Assembly: GCA_003215335.1 (NCBI GenBank)
Contig: QCKM01000001.1
Span: forward strand, 186,001-250,000
DNA: 64,000 nucleotides
Reading direction: 5' to 3'
Origin: Prochlorococcus sp. AG-409-P01
GTDB taxonomy: Bacteria > Cyanobacteriota > Cyanobacteriia > PCC-6307 > Cyanobiaceae
In this document: in pieces, positions 38,359 to 49,040 of the stretch
Position numbering within the stretch: position 1 is the stretch's first letter
How the letters are laid out: each line of letters opens with the position of its first letter
Notes under the pieces: model-generated
Seen by the model: only the letters and a program-made list of their open reading frames with translations
What the model was told of the DNA's origin: nothing
The model's database searches: none
Made by a program: the position numbers and the translations under genes

Positions 38359-39534
38359 ATGGTTCGAGTCGGTGTCCTCTTGATGAATCTTGGAGGACCT
38401 GAGCGAATTCAGGACGTAGGCCCTTTTCTTTACAACCTTTTCTCAGACCCAGAGATTATTCGCTTGCCGAATTCTTCTCTCCAGAAACCATTGGCATGGT
38501 TTATTAGCACAATTCGCAGTGGAAAGTCTCAGGAGGCATATAGATCAATTGGTGGAGGTTCTCCACTGAGGCGGATAACTGAGCAACAAGCAAGAGAACT
38601 CCAGAGCGAGCTACGGCAAAGAGGCATCAATGCCACAAGTTATGTGGCAATGCGTTATTGGCATCCATTTACTGAATCTGCTGTGGCCGATCTAAAAGCA
38701 GATGGCATAGACCAGGTTGTAGTTCTTCCTCTTTATCCACACTTTTCACTTAGTACTAGTGGTTCGAGTTTTCGAGAGTTGAAAAGGCTTTGGGAAGCGG
38801 ATTCTGAATTCAAAAAAGTTTCTATTAGATGTATTCGAAGTTGGTATGACAACCCTGGCTATGTTCGCGCGATGGCTGAACTAATTGCGGAACAGATTCA
38901 AATGTCATCTATACCTAAAGAGGCACATCTGTTTTTTAGTGCACATGGAATTCCTAGGAGTTATGTAGAAGAAGCAGGTGATCCATATCAGAGGGAGATT
39001 GAAAGTTGTACACGTTTGATAGCAGATGAACTTGAGGCAAACCTTGGATTTAGAAATCCATTTACTCTTGCCTATCAAAGCCGTGTTGGCCCAGAGGAAT
39101 GGCTTAAGCCATACACTGATGAAGTTTTAGAAGATCTTGGCAAATCAGAAACACAAGACTTGATCGTAGTGCCAATCAGTTTTGTAAGTGAACATATTGA
39201 AACTCTTCAGGAAATGGATATTGAATATCGAAAGCTTGCTTCTGAAAATGGCATTGTTAATTTCAGAAGAGTGCCAGCATTAGATACCTATCCTGTATTC
39301 ATTCAGGCACTAGCAGACCTTGTCGTATCGAGCCTTGAAGGGCCAGAGGTTAATCTTGATGAGGCGGCAAAATTACCTACTAAAGTGAAATTCTACCCTC
39401 AGGAAAAATGGCAATGGGGCTGGAATAATAGTTCAGAAGTTTGGAACGGAAGAGTTGCCATGATTGTCTTTCTGGCTTTTTTGTTAGAATTAAGTACAGG
39501 GCACGGGCCTTTGCATTCAATAGGATTGCTTTAA
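38359..39534 (+). CDS. hemH: Ferrochelatase with a C-terminal chlorophyll-binding (HLIP-like) helix
   Basis: 391 residues. Inserts iron into protoporphyrin IX. Residues 1-330 form the enzyme, with LLMNLGGPE, the FSAHGIP region (His ligand), [11 protein letters not shown] and [18 protein letters not shown]. After a linker, residues 350-391 carry [20 protein letters not shown], the ExxNGRxAM chlorophyll-a/b-binding motif. The tail is known to let the cyanobacterial enzyme dimerise and bind pigment. Divergent from the integrase by 71 bases. Confidence 0.96.
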   Translation: MVRVGVLLMNLGGPERIQDVGPFLYNLFSDPEIIRLPNSSLQKPLAWFISTIRSGKSQEAYRSIGGGSPLRRITEQQARELQSELRQRGINATSYVAMRYWHPFTESAVADLKADGIDQVVVLPLYPHFSLSTSGSSFRELKRLWEADSEFKKVSIRCIRSWYDNPGYVRAMAELIAEQIQMSSIPKEAHLFFSAHGIPRSYVEEAGDPYQREIESCTRLIADELEANLGFRNPFTLAYQSRVGPEEWLKPYTDEVLEDLGKSETQDLIVVPISFVSEHIETLQEMDIEYRKLASENGIVNFRRVPALDTYPVFIQALADLVVSSLEGPEVNLDEAAKLPTKVKFYPQEKWQWGWNNSSEVWNGRVAMIVFLAFLLELSTGHGPLHSIGLL

Positions 39535-39808
39535 GTTCTAAATCTAATTTACCTCGTGAATGTGTTTAATATTGGCCCAATTGAATTAGGGCCTTTGAAT
39601 CTATGCGGATTCACGCTTTGAATCGAAATCTTATTATTTCATAAGCATCTTTTTGTATTTACTCTTTATGCAAAAGACATCAAGCTTTTATCTTTTATTT
39701 TTGGATTTTTAACTGCTGCTCTTTCCTCCTAAAGGGAGGGTTGCCCCTTCGAATTGATTTTTATGTTGAAGTGATAATGGGCAGATTGTTCTTTGGCCTT
39801 TAACCTTG
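39535..39808. promoter_or_regulatory. ilvB upstream region with two small hairpins
   Basis: 274 bases. It contains GGCCC...GGGCC (about 39573-39593) and CCTCC-TAAAG-GGAGG (39725-39739), the latter about 70 bases before the ilvB start. The second can bury a purine-rich ribosome-binding-like GGGAGG and may influence translation or mark a small RNA; neither is followed by a clear T-run. Confidence 0.35.
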
Positions 39809-41608
39809 ATGGTCAGGACGCGCTTGGACGCTGCTTTGACCCTCATCTCTTCATCCAAGACCCTCAGGGATTCGTCACGTAAGGAGCACCGCAGGATTAC
39901 TGGGGCGGATGCACTTATGGATTCCCTTCGCCTTCATGGTGTTGACACCATTTTTGGTTATCCAGGAGGTGCGATATTGCCGATTTACGATGCAGTTCAT
40001 AAAGCTGAGAAGGAAGGTTGGCTTAAACATATTCTTGTAAGGCATGAGCAGGGCGGAACCCACGCTGCAGATGGATTCGCAAGGGCTACTGGCAGGGTAG
40101 GAGTTTGCTTTGGAACATCTGGGCCAGGGGCCACAAATCTTGTAACGGGAATTGCTACCGCCCAGATGGATTCAGTGCCTATGGTCGTAGTGACTGGCCA
40201 GGTGCCACGATCGGCGATTGGTACAGATGCATTTCAAGAGACTGATATTTTTGGAATTACATTGCCAATTGTTAAGCATTCCTGGGTTGTCAGGGACCCT
40301 GCAGAGTTGGCTTCAATCGTTTCGCAGGCGTTCCTTATTGCTGCATCTGGCCGACCTGGACCAGTCCTAATAGATATTCCTAAGGATGTTGGTCAAGAGG
40401 TCTTTGATTATGTGCCAGTTCCTCCTGGGACGATATTGCCTCCCGGGTTTCGAATCCCTCCTGCTTCCGAGACTTCCTCTTTAGAGAAGGCTTTAGATCT
40501 CATTGAGCAAGCTCAAAGACCTCTTCTGTATGTAGGAGGAGGTGTGATTTCGGCTGGTGCTCATCAATGCTTGTCTGCAATTGCAGAGAGATATCAGCTA
40601 CCTGTAACAACAACTCTTATGGGCAAGGGTGGTTTTGATGAAAAGAACCCACTTTCTGTGGGAATGCTTGGTATGCATGGCACTGCATATGCAAACTTTG
40701 CGGTAACAGAATGTGATCTATTGATTGCAGTTGGAGCAAGATTTGATGACAGAGTTACTGGAAAACTGGATACTTTTGCACCTAGAGCAAAAGTTATTCA
40801 CTTTGAGATAGATCCAGCAGAAGTTTGTAAAAATAGGCGGGCAGATCTAGCAGTTGTAGGTGATTTAGGTCCATCACTTAAGAAGCTTTACGAGTTAAGT
40901 AAGCGAAGGAAAGTTGATATAAGGACTAAGGCCTGGCTGGCTCAAATTAATGAGTGGAAGGAGCGTTATCCATTGTTAAAGCCACCTGCTGAGGGTTCAA
41001 TTTATCCTCAAGAAGTGCTAATTGCAATAAGGGAAATCGCTCCAAATGCATTTGTTACGACAGATGTAGGCCAGCATCAGATGTGGGCTGCTCAGTATTT
41101 AAGAAATGGTCCAAGGCAGTGGATTAGTAGTGGGGGACTGGGAACAATGGGCTATGGTTTGCCAGCTTCTTTGGGTGTTCAGCTTGCTTTGCCTGACCAG
41201 CAGGTTATTTGCATTGCTGGAGATGCAAGCATACTTATGAACATTCAAGAATTAGGCACTATTGCTGAATATAATGTTCCTGTAAAAGTGGTAATAATTA
41301 ACAATCAATGGCAGGGCATGGTGAGACAATGGCAAGAAAGTTTTTATGATGAGAGGTACTCTGCTTCAGACATGAAGCCTGGAATGCCAGACTTTGTTTC
41401 TCTTGCAAAGGCATTTGGTGTTGGAGGAGTTTTAATTGATAAACGTTATAACTTTCAAGATGAATTGACTTCTGCAATTAACTCTCCAGGGCCTATGGTT
41501 ATCGATGTTCATGTTAGGAGGTCTGAAAATTGTTATCCTATGGTTCCTCCAGGTAAAAGTAATGCTCAGATGGTTGGACTCCCTGCAAAGCCACCTGAAT
41601 TTCCTTAA
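39809..41608 (+). CDS. ilvB: Acetolactate synthase, large subunit
   Basis: 599 residues from the ATG at 39809. Condenses two pyruvates, or pyruvate and 2-oxobutyrate, for Val, Leu and Ile. The thiamine-diphosphate motif begins GDASILMN and ends NNQWQGMV; the active-site Glu is in [21 protein letters not shown], and the FAD region is [14 protein letters not shown]. The regulatory small subunit (ilvN) is not in the window. The 3' end overlaps the next, SNase-like, gene. Confidence 0.96.
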   Translation: MVRTRLDAALTLISSSKTLRDSSRKEHRRITGADALMDSLRLHGVDTIFGYPGGAILPIYDAVHKAEKEGWLKHILVRHEQGGTHAADGFARATGRVGVCFGTSGPGATNLVTGIATAQMDSVPMVVVTGQVPRSAIGTDAFQETDIFGITLPIVKHSWVVRDPAELASIVSQAFLIAASGRPGPVLIDIPKDVGQEVFDYVPVPPGTILPPGFRIPPASETSSLEKALDLIEQAQRPLLYVGGGVISAGAHQCLSAIAERYQLPVTTTLMGKGGFDEKNPLSVGMLGMHGTAYANFAVTECDLLIAVGARFDDRVTGKLDTFAPRAKVIHFEIDPAEVCKNRRADLAVVGDLGPSLKKLYELSKRRKVDIRTKAWLAQINEWKERYPLLKPPAEGSIYPQEVLIAIREIAPNAFVTTDVGQHQMWAAQYLRNGPRQWISSGGLGTMGYGLPASLGVQLALPDQQVICIAGDASILMNIQELGTIAEYNVPVKVVIINNQWQGMVRQWQESFYDERYSASDMKPGMPDFVSLAKAFGVGGVLIDKRYNFQDELTSAINSPGPMVIDVHVRRSENCYPMVPPGKSNAQMVGLPAKPPEFP

Positions 41609-41981
41609 AACAATTAATGCAGGATTGGCCTTTAAGGCTCTCTTGATTGGCCTAGTAATACTTTTATGCTTTGAATCGGAAGAGATATTTGCGGCAGAAA
41701 TCCTTCAAATTCGCAGTTCTTCAGTAATACAAATTGGTGACAATAATCGAGTCTATACTATTAAACTTGCTTGCTTAGATACTGAGTCTTCGGATGAGAA
41801 AGAAGTTCGCGATTGGCTTAGAAGAGAGTTGCCTCGTAAGATGAAAGTTAATATTCGGCCAAGGGGTTCTATGGATGGCTTGTTATTGGCAAGCCTAACT
41901 CCTATTGGTGAAGATCATGAACTAAGCGAGTCTATTGCAGATGCTGGGCTTGCGAAATATGGTTGCCCAAATTCTAACTAA
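41562..41981 (+). CDS. Exported SNase/thermonuclease-like domain protein
   Basis: 139 residues from the ATG at 41562 (47-base overlap with ilvB); later TTG starts are possible. A hydrophobic export signal ([14 protein letters not shown]) ends near AAE. The following 85 residues have the OB-fold beta pattern of thermonucleases ([12 protein letters not shown]..., [10 protein letters not shown]), but the catalytic Arg/Glu set is not evident, so it may bind without cutting nucleic acid. Located outside the cytoplasm by inference. Confidence 0.58.
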   Translation: MLRWLDSLQSHLNFLKTINAGLAFKALLIGLVILLCFESEEIFAAEILQIRSSSVIQIGDNNRVYTIKLACLDTESSDEKEVRDWLRRELPRKMKVNIRPRGSMDGLLLASLTPIGEDHELSESIADAGLAKYGCPNSN

Positions 41982-42055
41982 TAATATTTACTTTTGGATA
42001 GTTGAAATGGTAAATTATTTTCAATTGATTGATCGAGCGTGTTGACCAATAAGAA

Positions 42056-42904
42056 TTAGTCTTCCTGAATATTTGAAGATACAATCCCGCTCCATTGTCT
42101 GCTTTTATCTTTGTCTCTTCGCCATGAATTGAATAATTTTTTTTCATCCATTGTGCAGGCCGGACAAATACTTATTTGCTTGACCTTTAAGCCGAATTGT
42201 TTTAGTTGTTTGGCTGCTATTTGGCGAATATCTATGCGAATTTTATTGGGAACTTTATCTGCAAAAAATACTCTTTGATTTATTAATTTATCCAGTGTCT
42301 CGTTCCAATTTTCATGACCTAAATGATCATCTTCTCTTAGCAAGTTTGCAATTGACTTTGCAAGTTCAATATCGACTTGATAGTTTTGCCCACTTATGGC
42401 AGGACCCATGGCAACATAAAGCTGCTCTTTTTTGGCACCTGAGGTTTCAAGCTTTTTAAGAGTTTTTAGAAGAACTTTTGCCTTTAATCCTTTCCATCCA
42501 ACATGGCAAGTTGCGACATGCCCAGTCATTCTGTCAGCTATCAGAACTGGGTTGCAGTCTGCAGTGGCAACCCATAGGCATTGACTAAACCTATTGCTTA
42601 CAAGGGCGTCTGCAAATGGCCAGGGTGCTGAATTGGCTCGAGATGCTTCTATTACTTTGTTCCCATGGACCTGAGTAGTGAGGTGGGCTGTTGCGCCTAC
42701 GCAAAGATGGTTGGTAAGTTCTTCGGGGATTGCATGCTTTGGAGATCTAGAGAAGAAGCCATGCTTAAAACCAGCTTTTTTTAGGAGATCGGATTCAAGG
42801 TAGTAGTTATCAAAACAGGTTTTCCAAGTCCATCCTTCGAATGGTTTTAAAGGGGTTTTAGAATCACTTATTGGGTTTTGTTCAAAAGTTTTCGAATTCT
42901 CCAT
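42056..42904 (-). CDS. pgeF: PgeF/YfiH laccase-domain protein (peptidoglycan editing factor)
   Basis: 282 residues. Family signatures are TTQVHGNKVIEA, WVATADCNPVLIAD, HVGWKGLKAKVL (with His and Cys zinc ligands) and SICPACTMDEKKLFNSWRRD. E. coli PgeF removes misplaced L-Ala-L-Ser from the cell-wall precursor pool; relatives have purine nucleoside phosphorylase activity. It is on the minus strand, ending close to the Tab2-like gene. Confidence 0.88.
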   Translation of the reverse strand: MENSKTFEQNPISDSKTPLKPFEGWTWKTCFDNYYLESDLLKKAGFKHGFFSRSPKHAIPEELTNHLCVGATAHLTTQVHGNKVIEASRANSAPWPFADALVSNRFSQCLWVATADCNPVLIADRMTGHVATCHVGWKGLKAKVLLKTLKKLETSGAKKEQLYVAMGPAISGQNYQVDIELAKSIANLLREDDHLGHENWNETLDKLINQRVFFADKVPNKIRIDIRQIAAKQLKQFGLKVKQISICPACTMDEKKLFNSWRRDKDKSRQWSGIVSSNIQED

Positions 42905-42926
42905 TGGCTTTTTTTTGGGACATTTG

Positions 42927-43817
42927 TTATGAAAGATCCCTCAACATCCAGAACCCTTTAAAGCTTTGTTCTTCAGGAGTTGTTTGAACAGCTATAAACT
43001 GAAGCCCACCAACCTGTTCTTTTGCATTTATTAGGCTCTGATGGGCCTCTTTTGCAGTTGCTTTACTTAGGTCTGTTACTAACCAGCGGTCATCTTGACC
43101 TGCCTCCAGGATTAGTTGATTCCCTTCTATGGTTAGTCGAACTGGTTCGAGTCCTCCAATCCAGCCAGCAAGTGCAAGAGCCCGTTGTTTACTGAATAGT
43201 CGTAGGCCAGGTACTGGGAGTGAGTCGTCACTATATGTTTTGACTTGAAGTAGCCCGCTGAACTCCATTGGCCAGTCTTTAGCTTCTCTAAGAAGACCAA
43301 TCGGGAGTGAGGCTAAGCTCCATGCATCACCTCTGGCAACCTCTGGAAGCGGTAGTGGTTGATTGAGTATGGGAGTAGGAGGAGGTGCCAATGGTCCTTG
43401 CATATAGCCTTCTTCAAGTGGGTAAAGGTCGCGTTCACGTTCTGCCAGCCATTCGACTAGAGCATATGTCCGTCGACTTGAGATCACCTCAAGTCCAATT
43501 TCTTCAGCAGCTCTTTTCACCATGGTTCGCATTGATGAGCGCCAGCAACGGAGCTTGATTGGAATATCCCAACCTTGATTTTGAGCTTCTTTAAGGGCTT
43601 CTTTAAGAGCTGACGAAAGCCAAACTGAATTAACTTCTTCAGCTGGGCAACGTTTTTCCCAACGAAAGAACTTAGATCTGGAGGGATCTTCAGAGGTGGT
43701 TATTAGAAGTTCCCAGCGCTTTTTGCCGTCTGATTCAAGAATGGGCCGTGAGTAGAAATCAAGCTCCCAGTCAGCCTTGAGAGGGGGAGGTATGTCCTCA
43801 TTGACAGAAGCAGGCAT
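42927..43817 (-). CDS. Tab2/Atab2-family RNA-binding protein (DUF1092)
   Basis: 296 residues. WELDFYSRPILESDGKKRWELL opens the family, and residues around FRWEKRCPAEEVNSVWL and RCWRSSMRTMVKRAAEEIGL continue it. In green algae and plants Tab2 binds psaB mRNA and is needed to build photosystem I; the cyanobacterial form is likely to act in photosystem mRNA translation. Its start overlaps the rps1-like stop by one base, so translation is coupled to it. Confidence 0.85.
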   Translation of the reverse strand: MPASVNEDIPPPLKADWELDFYSRPILESDGKKRWELLITTSEDPSRSKFFRWEKRCPAEEVNSVWLSSALKEALKEAQNQGWDIPIKLRCWRSSMRTMVKRAAEEIGLEVISSRRTYALVEWLAERERDLYPLEEGYMQGPLAPPPTPILNQPLPLPEVARGDAWSLASLPIGLLREAKDWPMEFSGLLQVKTYSDDSLPVPGLRLFSKQRALALAGWIGGLEPVRLTIEGNQLILEAGQDDRWLVTDLSKATAKEAHQSLINAKEQVGGLQFIAVQTTPEEQSFKGFWMLRDLS

Positions 43818-45112
43818 TATTCAGTTGCCTCTTGTTTTTTAAAAAGACTTTGTCGAACTTTTTCAGCTCTTGTGGCTGCTTCAGCCATAACCTTTTCTTT
43901 CTCAACAAGTAGTTCACCTGGTTGACTTTCTAAAAGAGCAGTATTTAGCCCTATTCGACAGCGATCAGGATCCAGCTCAGTAATAAGAGCCTTCACCTTA
44001 TCGCCTTGGTCAAAAGCTTCTCTTAGTGATCGAAGATTTGCTCCAGTGATCATTGAATGGTGTAAAAGACCACTAACACCTCCAAGGTCGATGAAAAATC
44101 CATAAGGCTTGACTGCCACTACCTCCCCTTCAATAAGCTCTCCAACTTTTAGTTGAGAAAAACGTAAGGCAGTTGTTGCGCGTTTTTCAGAAAGAACTAG
44201 TTTTCGAGTTTCTGGATTGACTTCTAAGAAAGCTACTTGAATAGTTTTGCCCACAAGATTTTCGTGATCCTTGCCTTGTTCAAGCTGTGATCGAGGGATG
44301 AACCCTCGCAGCCCTTCAAGATCGCAAGTTACGCCACCACGATTAAATCCATTGATTTGGACTTTTGGAACTATTCCTTCCTTTTTCATTTCGGATACTT
44401 TTTCCCAGCTTTTTCTAAGGGCAAGAGCTCTACAGCTAATTGTCACCATCCCATCAGCATTTTGTTCTCTTGTTACAAGAACTTCTACTGACAAGCCTTT
44501 TGGAAAGCGCTCTTTGAAGTTGGTAATTACTCCAAGCCCTGACTCGTTCTTGGGCATGAATCCTGGAGCTTTGCCGCCAATATCTACATAAACCCCATCA
44601 CTGTCGATCCCAATCACGCTTCCAGTAATGACTTCTCCAGTAGTCCCTACAGGTTCGTTTTCATCAAGAGCGGCTAAGAAAGCTTCTTCATCGAAATCGA
44701 AGTCGTCGACACTGCGTGGCTTTGTTTCTTGACTCTTGAATGATGCAGTTCTATCTGTGAAAAGGTGTGATTTATTTTTGCTCAAATTATCTGATGGGCC
44801 CATCAAATCGGCCATTGTGACCCCTTCAAGGTCATCTAGATCCAAATTGTGTAGAGCAGAGTTCTTTGACGTGGTGGTTTTAGAAGAAGCTGCCCTTTCT
44901 GAAGTAACAGATTTAGAGGGGGGCTTAGGGTTGGCGAGCTCTTCTGAAGCAGCATTAACTGCATTGGTTGATTTATTGCTTTCGCTTTGCGGATCCTCTT
45001 GCCCCTCCTCCCGGCGGCTTATATGCATCACCTGCAATGGTTTGCGTGGAGATTCAGATGCACGCTTGGGTGGGTTTGGTCTCTTGGGCTGCGGACTGCC
45101 AGATCCGGCCAT
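43817..45112 (-). CDS. rps1: Ribosomal protein S1-like protein with S1 RNA-binding domains
   Basis: 431 residues. The first 130 are polar, low-complexity, Ser/Pro/Lys-rich. S1 domains start near residues 160 (VITGSVIGIDSDGVYVDIGGK), 245 (VQINGFNRGGVTCDLEGLRGF) and 330 (LIEGEVVAVKPYGFFIDLGG). Three S1 domains, against six in E. coli S1, is typical of cyanobacteria. A second S1 protein is expected elsewhere in such genomes. The long N-terminal extension points to the shorter paralogue sometimes called Rps1b/Nbp1. Confidence 0.85.
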   Translation of the reverse strand: MAGSGSPQPKRPNPPKRASESPRKPLQVMHISRREEGQEDPQSESNKSTNAVNAASEELANPKPPSKSVTSERAASSKTTTSKNSALHNLDLDDLEGVTMADLMGPSDNLSKNKSHLFTDRTASFKSQETKPRSVDDFDFDEEAFLAALDENEPVGTTGEVITGSVIGIDSDGVYVDIGGKAPGFMPKNESGLGVITNFKERFPKGLSVEVLVTREQNADGMVTISCRALALRKSWEKVSEMKKEGIVPKVQINGFNRGGVTCDLEGLRGFIPRSQLEQGKDHENLVGKTIQVAFLEVNPETRKLVLSEKRATTALRFSQLKVGELIEGEVVAVKPYGFFIDLGGVSGLLHHSMITGANLRSLREAFDQGDKVKALITELDPDRCRIGLNTALLESQPGELLVEKEKVMAEAATRAEKVRQSLFKKQEATE

Positions 45113-45180
45113 AGGGCCTTGGGGGTCGTCGATAGGTCATTCTGACAGGGAGTCGAGGTTCTTTTTCAAGATCGTCGGTG

Positions 45181-46005
45181 ATGCCTAATCTTTCAAGACG
45201 TTTTGATTGCCTCTCTTGGCCGGTTGCCTCTAAGGCTTTGGCAAAAGATGGATCAACATTTGTTTGGCCATTTGGGGCTTGCGAACAACATGGACCACAC
45301 CTTCCCTTAGCGACTGACAACCTTTTCGCAGAAAGGATTCTTTCTACTGTCCTTGATCGCTTGCCAGAAGAATTTCCTGTATGGATGTTGCCTGCACAGC
45401 CTTTGGGATTTTCTCCAGAACACGCTTCTTTCCCAGGAACGATTTCTCTCTCCGCACCACTTTTGTTGCAGTTGGTTATGGAGGTTGGTCAGGAGTTGGC
45501 TTTAGAAGGCGCTAAAAGATTGGTTCTTTTTAATGCTCATGGAGGTCAAATTGGTTTATTGCAATCAGCTGCAAGGCAGTTAAGAGCGTCTTGTCCATCC
45601 ATGGCTGTGCTTCCTTGTTTCTTATGGAGTGGGGTTGAATCATTAAAGGAACTAATGCCTCCAGTTGAGCTCGAGGCTGGACTTCATGCAGCTATGGCTG
45701 AGACAAGTTTGATGTTGTCATTGGCGCCCGAGCTGGTTGGAGAAGAAAGGCTTGTCGATGGTGAGCATTCTTCTCCTTCTCAACTGGCGACCCCTCCCAA
45801 AGGCTGGAGCCTGGAGGGTTCTGCCCCTTGTGCTTGGCTTACAGAAGACCTAAGCGCGAGTGGCGTGATTGGGGACAGTAGAGGTGCAAATCTTTCTCTA
45901 GGGAAGTCCTTAGAGGATGCGTTAGTAGCTCATTGGGTCAATTTGTTTACAAATTTGATGACCAGTAAATGGCCTCCAGTAGGGGGGGAAAAAGTCGATA
46001 TCTGA
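45181..46005 (+). CDS. Creatininase-family amidohydrolase
   Basis: 274 residues from the ATG at 45181. The family signature LPLGSxEQHGPHLPLxTD reads VWPFGACEQHGPHLPLATD here; later metal ligands appear in FNAHGGQIGLL and in ELEAGLHAAMAETSLML. Members hydrolyse cyclic amides such as creatinine or act in riboflavin/F420-type pathways; the substrate in picocyanobacteria is unknown. Divergent from rps1, with a 68-base gap between the two starts. Confidence 0.86.
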   Translation: MPNLSRRFDCLSWPVASKALAKDGSTFVWPFGACEQHGPHLPLATDNLFAERILSTVLDRLPEEFPVWMLPAQPLGFSPEHASFPGTISLSAPLLLQLVMEVGQELALEGAKRLVLFNAHGGQIGLLQSAARQLRASCPSMAVLPCFLWSGVESLKELMPPVELEAGLHAAMAETSLMLSLAPELVGEERLVDGEHSSPSQLATPPKGWSLEGSAPCAWLTEDLSASGVIGDSRGANLSLGKSLEDALVAHWVNLFTNLMTSKWPPVGGEKVDI

Positions 46006-46083
46006 CTAATTGGTATGAACAAACTGCCCATTTTCGGGATAGGTGGTTACAGTCATCCGGATTGCATACTTTTAGAGAGATTT

Positions 46084-46812
46084 ATGCCAACACTGGAATC
46101 GCCTTCAGTTGCTGTTCTTGATGGCAGTGTTGAATGCTTGGGTGAATCGATTGATTTCACTGCTGAGTCCTATAAGGATGCTTACAGCAGAATCAATGCA
46201 ATTGTTATTGAGGGAGAGAAAGAGGCCCATGACAATTATGTATCTATCGGCACACTGATCCCTGATCAGGCTGAAGAGCTTCTCAAGTTGGCTCGAATGG
46301 AGCAGAGGCATATGAAAGGCTTCATGGCTTGTGGTAAGAACCTTGGTGTTACTGCAGACATGGCTTTTGCGAAGGAGTTCTTCTCTCCTCTACATGGAAA
46401 TTTCCAGGAAGCTTTAAAGGAAGGGAAGGTGACTACTTGTTTCCTGATTCAGGCGATCTTGATTGAAGCTTTCGCAATTTCTGCCTATCACGTTTACATA
46501 CGGGTTGCAGACCCATTTGCAAAGAAGATCACTGAAGGTGTAGTCAAGGATGAGTACCTGCATCTCAACTACGGCCAGGAGTGGTTGAAGGCCAATCTAA
46601 AGACATGTAAAGAAGAGCTTATGCAAGCTAATAAGGAGAATCTCCCTCTGATCCGGTCAATGCTTGATCAGGTCGCAACTGATGCATCTGAACTTCATAT
46701 GGACAAAGAGGAGTTGATGGAGGAATTCATGATTGCTTACCAAGATGCGCTTACTGACATAGGGCTTGACAATCGTGAGATAGCCAGAATGGCTCTTGCT
46801 GCAGTCGTTTGA
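46084..46812 (+). CDS. Aldehyde-deformylating oxygenase (ADO)
   Basis: 242 residues from the ATG at 46084 (an upstream start in frame is not conserved). Turns fatty aldehydes into alkanes plus formate with oxygen. The four-helix ferritin-like fold carries the di-iron ligands in EGEKEAHDNY, ARMEQRHMKG, IEAFAISAY and VKDEYLHLNYG. Together with the acyl-ACP reductase next to it, it makes pentadecane/heptadecane, which is thought to tune thylakoid membranes. Separated from that gene by 147 bases. Confidence 0.96.
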   Translation: MPTLESPSVAVLDGSVECLGESIDFTAESYKDAYSRINAIVIEGEKEAHDNYVSIGTLIPDQAEELLKLARMEQRHMKGFMACGKNLGVTADMAFAKEFFSPLHGNFQEALKEGKVTTCFLIQAILIEAFAISAYHVYIRVADPFAKKITEGVVKDEYLHLNYGQEWLKANLKTCKEELMQANKENLPLIRSMLDQVATDASELHMDKEELMEEFMIAYQDALTDIGLDNREIARMALAAVV

Positions 46813-46959
46813 GGGGTTGAAATTTCAGGAGGGGGTTGATTTGACAATCTCCTCACAACATGAATTGTTTTAGCTGAGAATTCTTAAAGGTCCATAGTGT
46901 TATAACCTCACTGACCATGGCTAAGTCTTTAGCTTGAATTTCATAAACCTCATTAGTAA

Positions 46960-48000
46960 ATGTTTGGTCTGATAGGACACTCAATAAGCTTTGAGGACGC
47001 CAGGCGAAAGGCATGTGAGCTTGGCTATGACCATATAGCTGAAGGTGATCTTGATGTTTGGTGTAGTGCGCCACCGCAGCTTGTAGAGCATGTGGAGATA
47101 GAAAGCCCCACCGGCAAAGTTATCGAAGGTGCCTACATCGACTCTTGTTTTGTGCCAGAAATGCTTGGTCGGTTCAAGACAGCTCGTCGGAAAGTGCTGA
47201 ACGCAATGGAGCTGGCACAAAAAAAAGGAATAAACATCACTGCACTAGGAGGATTTACTTCGATTATTTTCGAAAACTTCAACCTTCTTCAGCATCAACA
47301 CGTTCGCAATACAACCCTTGAGTGGGATCGATTCACTACTGGTAATACCCATACTGCTTGGGTGATTGCCCGTCAGGTTGAAATCAATGCTCCATTAGTG
47401 GGTATTGATTTGAAAAAAGCTCGTGTAGCAGTGGTTGGGGCAACTGGAGATATTGGAAGCGCAGTTTGTCGTTGGCTTGCAAATCGGACAGGTGTGGGGG
47501 AATTGCTTCTGGTTGCACGGCAGCAACAACCTCTTGTGGACCTTCGGAAAGAGCTTCAAGGTGGAAGAATCCTTGCATTGGAAGAGGCGGTGTCTGAAGC
47601 TGATGTTGTTGTTTGGGTTGCGAGTATGCCTAAAACATTAGAGATTGAGCCAAGCAATTTACGTAATCCGTGTTTGATGGTTGATGGTGGATATCCAAAA
47701 AATCTTGATTCAAAATTCACTGGATCTGGAGTTCATGTCCTTAAAGGAGGAATTGTGGAATTCTTCAAGGACATTGGTTGGAGCATGATGGAACTTGCCG
47801 AGATGGAGAAACCTCGGCGGGAAATGTTTGCTTGTTTCGCAGAAGCAATGCTTTTGGAGTTTGAGAATTGTCATACAAATTTCAGCTGGGGTCGCAATAA
47901 CATCACCCTTGAAAAGATGGATTTCATTGGGAATGCTTCTGTTAAGCATGGATTTACTACGTTTAACCTTAAGAACCAGATTCAGGCTGCTTTTGCCTGA
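46960..48000 (+). CDS. Long-chain acyl-[ACP] reductase (AAR)
   Basis: 346 residues. Reduces fatty acyl-ACP to the fatty aldehyde used by ADO. Family start [20 protein letters not shown]; the Rossmann motif is [17 protein letters not shown] near residue 160. The catalytic Cys is near 289 in [16 protein letters not shown]. Order ADO-AAR-accA on one strand links alkane production to malonyl-CoA supply. Confidence 0.96.
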   Translation: MFGLIGHSISFEDARRKACELGYDHIAEGDLDVWCSAPPQLVEHVEIESPTGKVIEGAYIDSCFVPEMLGRFKTARRKVLNAMELAQKKGINITALGGFTSIIFENFNLLQHQHVRNTTLEWDRFTTGNTHTAWVIARQVEINAPLVGIDLKKARVAVVGATGDIGSAVCRWLANRTGVGELLLVARQQQPLVDLRKELQGGRILALEEAVSEADVVVWVASMPKTLEIEPSNLRNPCLMVDGGYPKNLDSKFTGSGVHVLKGGIVEFFKDIGWSMMELAEMEKPRREMFACFAEAMLLEFENCHTNFSWGRNNITLEKMDFIGNASVKHGFTTFNLKNQIQAAFA

Positions 48001-48026
48001 TCTGAACTAGTTGTTTTTTTCTTCTC

Positions 48027-49016
48027 ATGGCTCGTCGTTATTTACTTGACTTTGAGAAGCCTCTTGTAGAGCTTGAGAAACAGATTGAGCAGATTCGGGA
48101 ACTTGCTCGGGATTCTGAGGTTGATGTCAGCCAACAGCTTTTGCAGCTTGAGACTCTTGCAACTCGAAGAAGAGAAGAAATCTTTAGGGCTTTAACCCCA
48201 GCGCAGAAAATTCAGGTAGCGCGTCATCCTCACCGTCCAAGTACTTTGGATTTCATCCAGATGTTTTGTGAGGATTGGATTGAATTGCACGGTGACCGTA
48301 GAGGTAGTGATGACCAGGCTTTAATAGGAGGAGTTGGAAGAATTGGGCAACGTGCGGTGATGCTTATTGGGCATCAGAAAGGAAGGGATACGAAAGAAAA
48401 TGTTGCAAGGAATTTTGGGATGGCAACTCCGGGGGGGTACCGGAAGGCCCTTCGTTTCATGGAGCATGCGGATCGCTTCAACTTGCCAATAATCACTTTT
48501 GTCGATACCCCTGGGGCTTATGCGGGTCTTTTGGCTGAGGAGCAGGGGCAAGGGGAAGCTATTGCAGTGAATCTTCGAGAGATGTTTCGTTTGCGTGTTC
48601 CTGTTATAGCAACTGTTATTGGTGAAGGCGGTTCTGGTGGTGCCCTTGGTATAGGAGTGGCTGATCGATTACTAATGTTTGAACATAGTGTTTATACCGT
48701 TGCCAGCCCAGAAGCTTGTGCCTCAATCTTGTGGAGAGATGCTGGGAAGGCGCCAGAGGCAGCAGCAGCATTGAAAATTACTGGCCAGGACCTTCTTTCC
48801 TTAGGTGTTGTCGATGAAGTGCTTCCTGAGCCTGCAGGCGGTAATAATTGGGCGCCCCTTCAAGCTGGAGAGGTGCTTCAAGAGGCAATTGAAAGGAATT
48901 TGGATGATTTGTCCTCTTTGTCTTTTGACCGTCTCAGAGAGGCTCGTTACAAAAAATTCAGGGCTATGGGCCGAGTTCTTGAGTCCAATACTTCAGACAG
49001 AGGACTTACTGCCTAG
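48027..49016 (+). CDS. accA: Acetyl-CoA carboxylase carboxyltransferase, alpha subunit
   Basis: 329 residues. Part of the enzyme that makes malonyl-CoA for fatty acids. Landmarks are [61 protein letters not shown] and [19 protein letters not shown]. The beta subunit (accD) is not in the window. It follows AAR by 26 bases. Confidence 0.97.
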   Translation: MARRYLLDFEKPLVELEKQIEQIRELARDSEVDVSQQLLQLETLATRRREEIFRALTPAQKIQVARHPHRPSTLDFIQMFCEDWIELHGDRRGSDDQALIGGVGRIGQRAVMLIGHQKGRDTKENVARNFGMATPGGYRKALRFMEHADRFNLPIITFVDTPGAYAGLLAEEQGQGEAIAVNLREMFRLRVPVIATVIGEGGSGGALGIGVADRLLMFEHSVYTVASPEACASILWRDAGKAPEAAAALKITGQDLLSLGVVDEVLPEPAGGNNWAPLQAGEVLQEAIERNLDDLSSLSFDRLREARYKKFRAMGRVLESNTSDRGLTA

Positions 49017-49040
49017 AGTCATTCCTCTTGCACTTTTCCC

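Noticed and set aside
39725-39739. CCTCC/GGAGG hairpin as a known cyanobacterial small RNA
   Set aside because: The hairpin exists, but nothing around it matches a small RNA family I can recognise; left as a possible ilvB leader structure.
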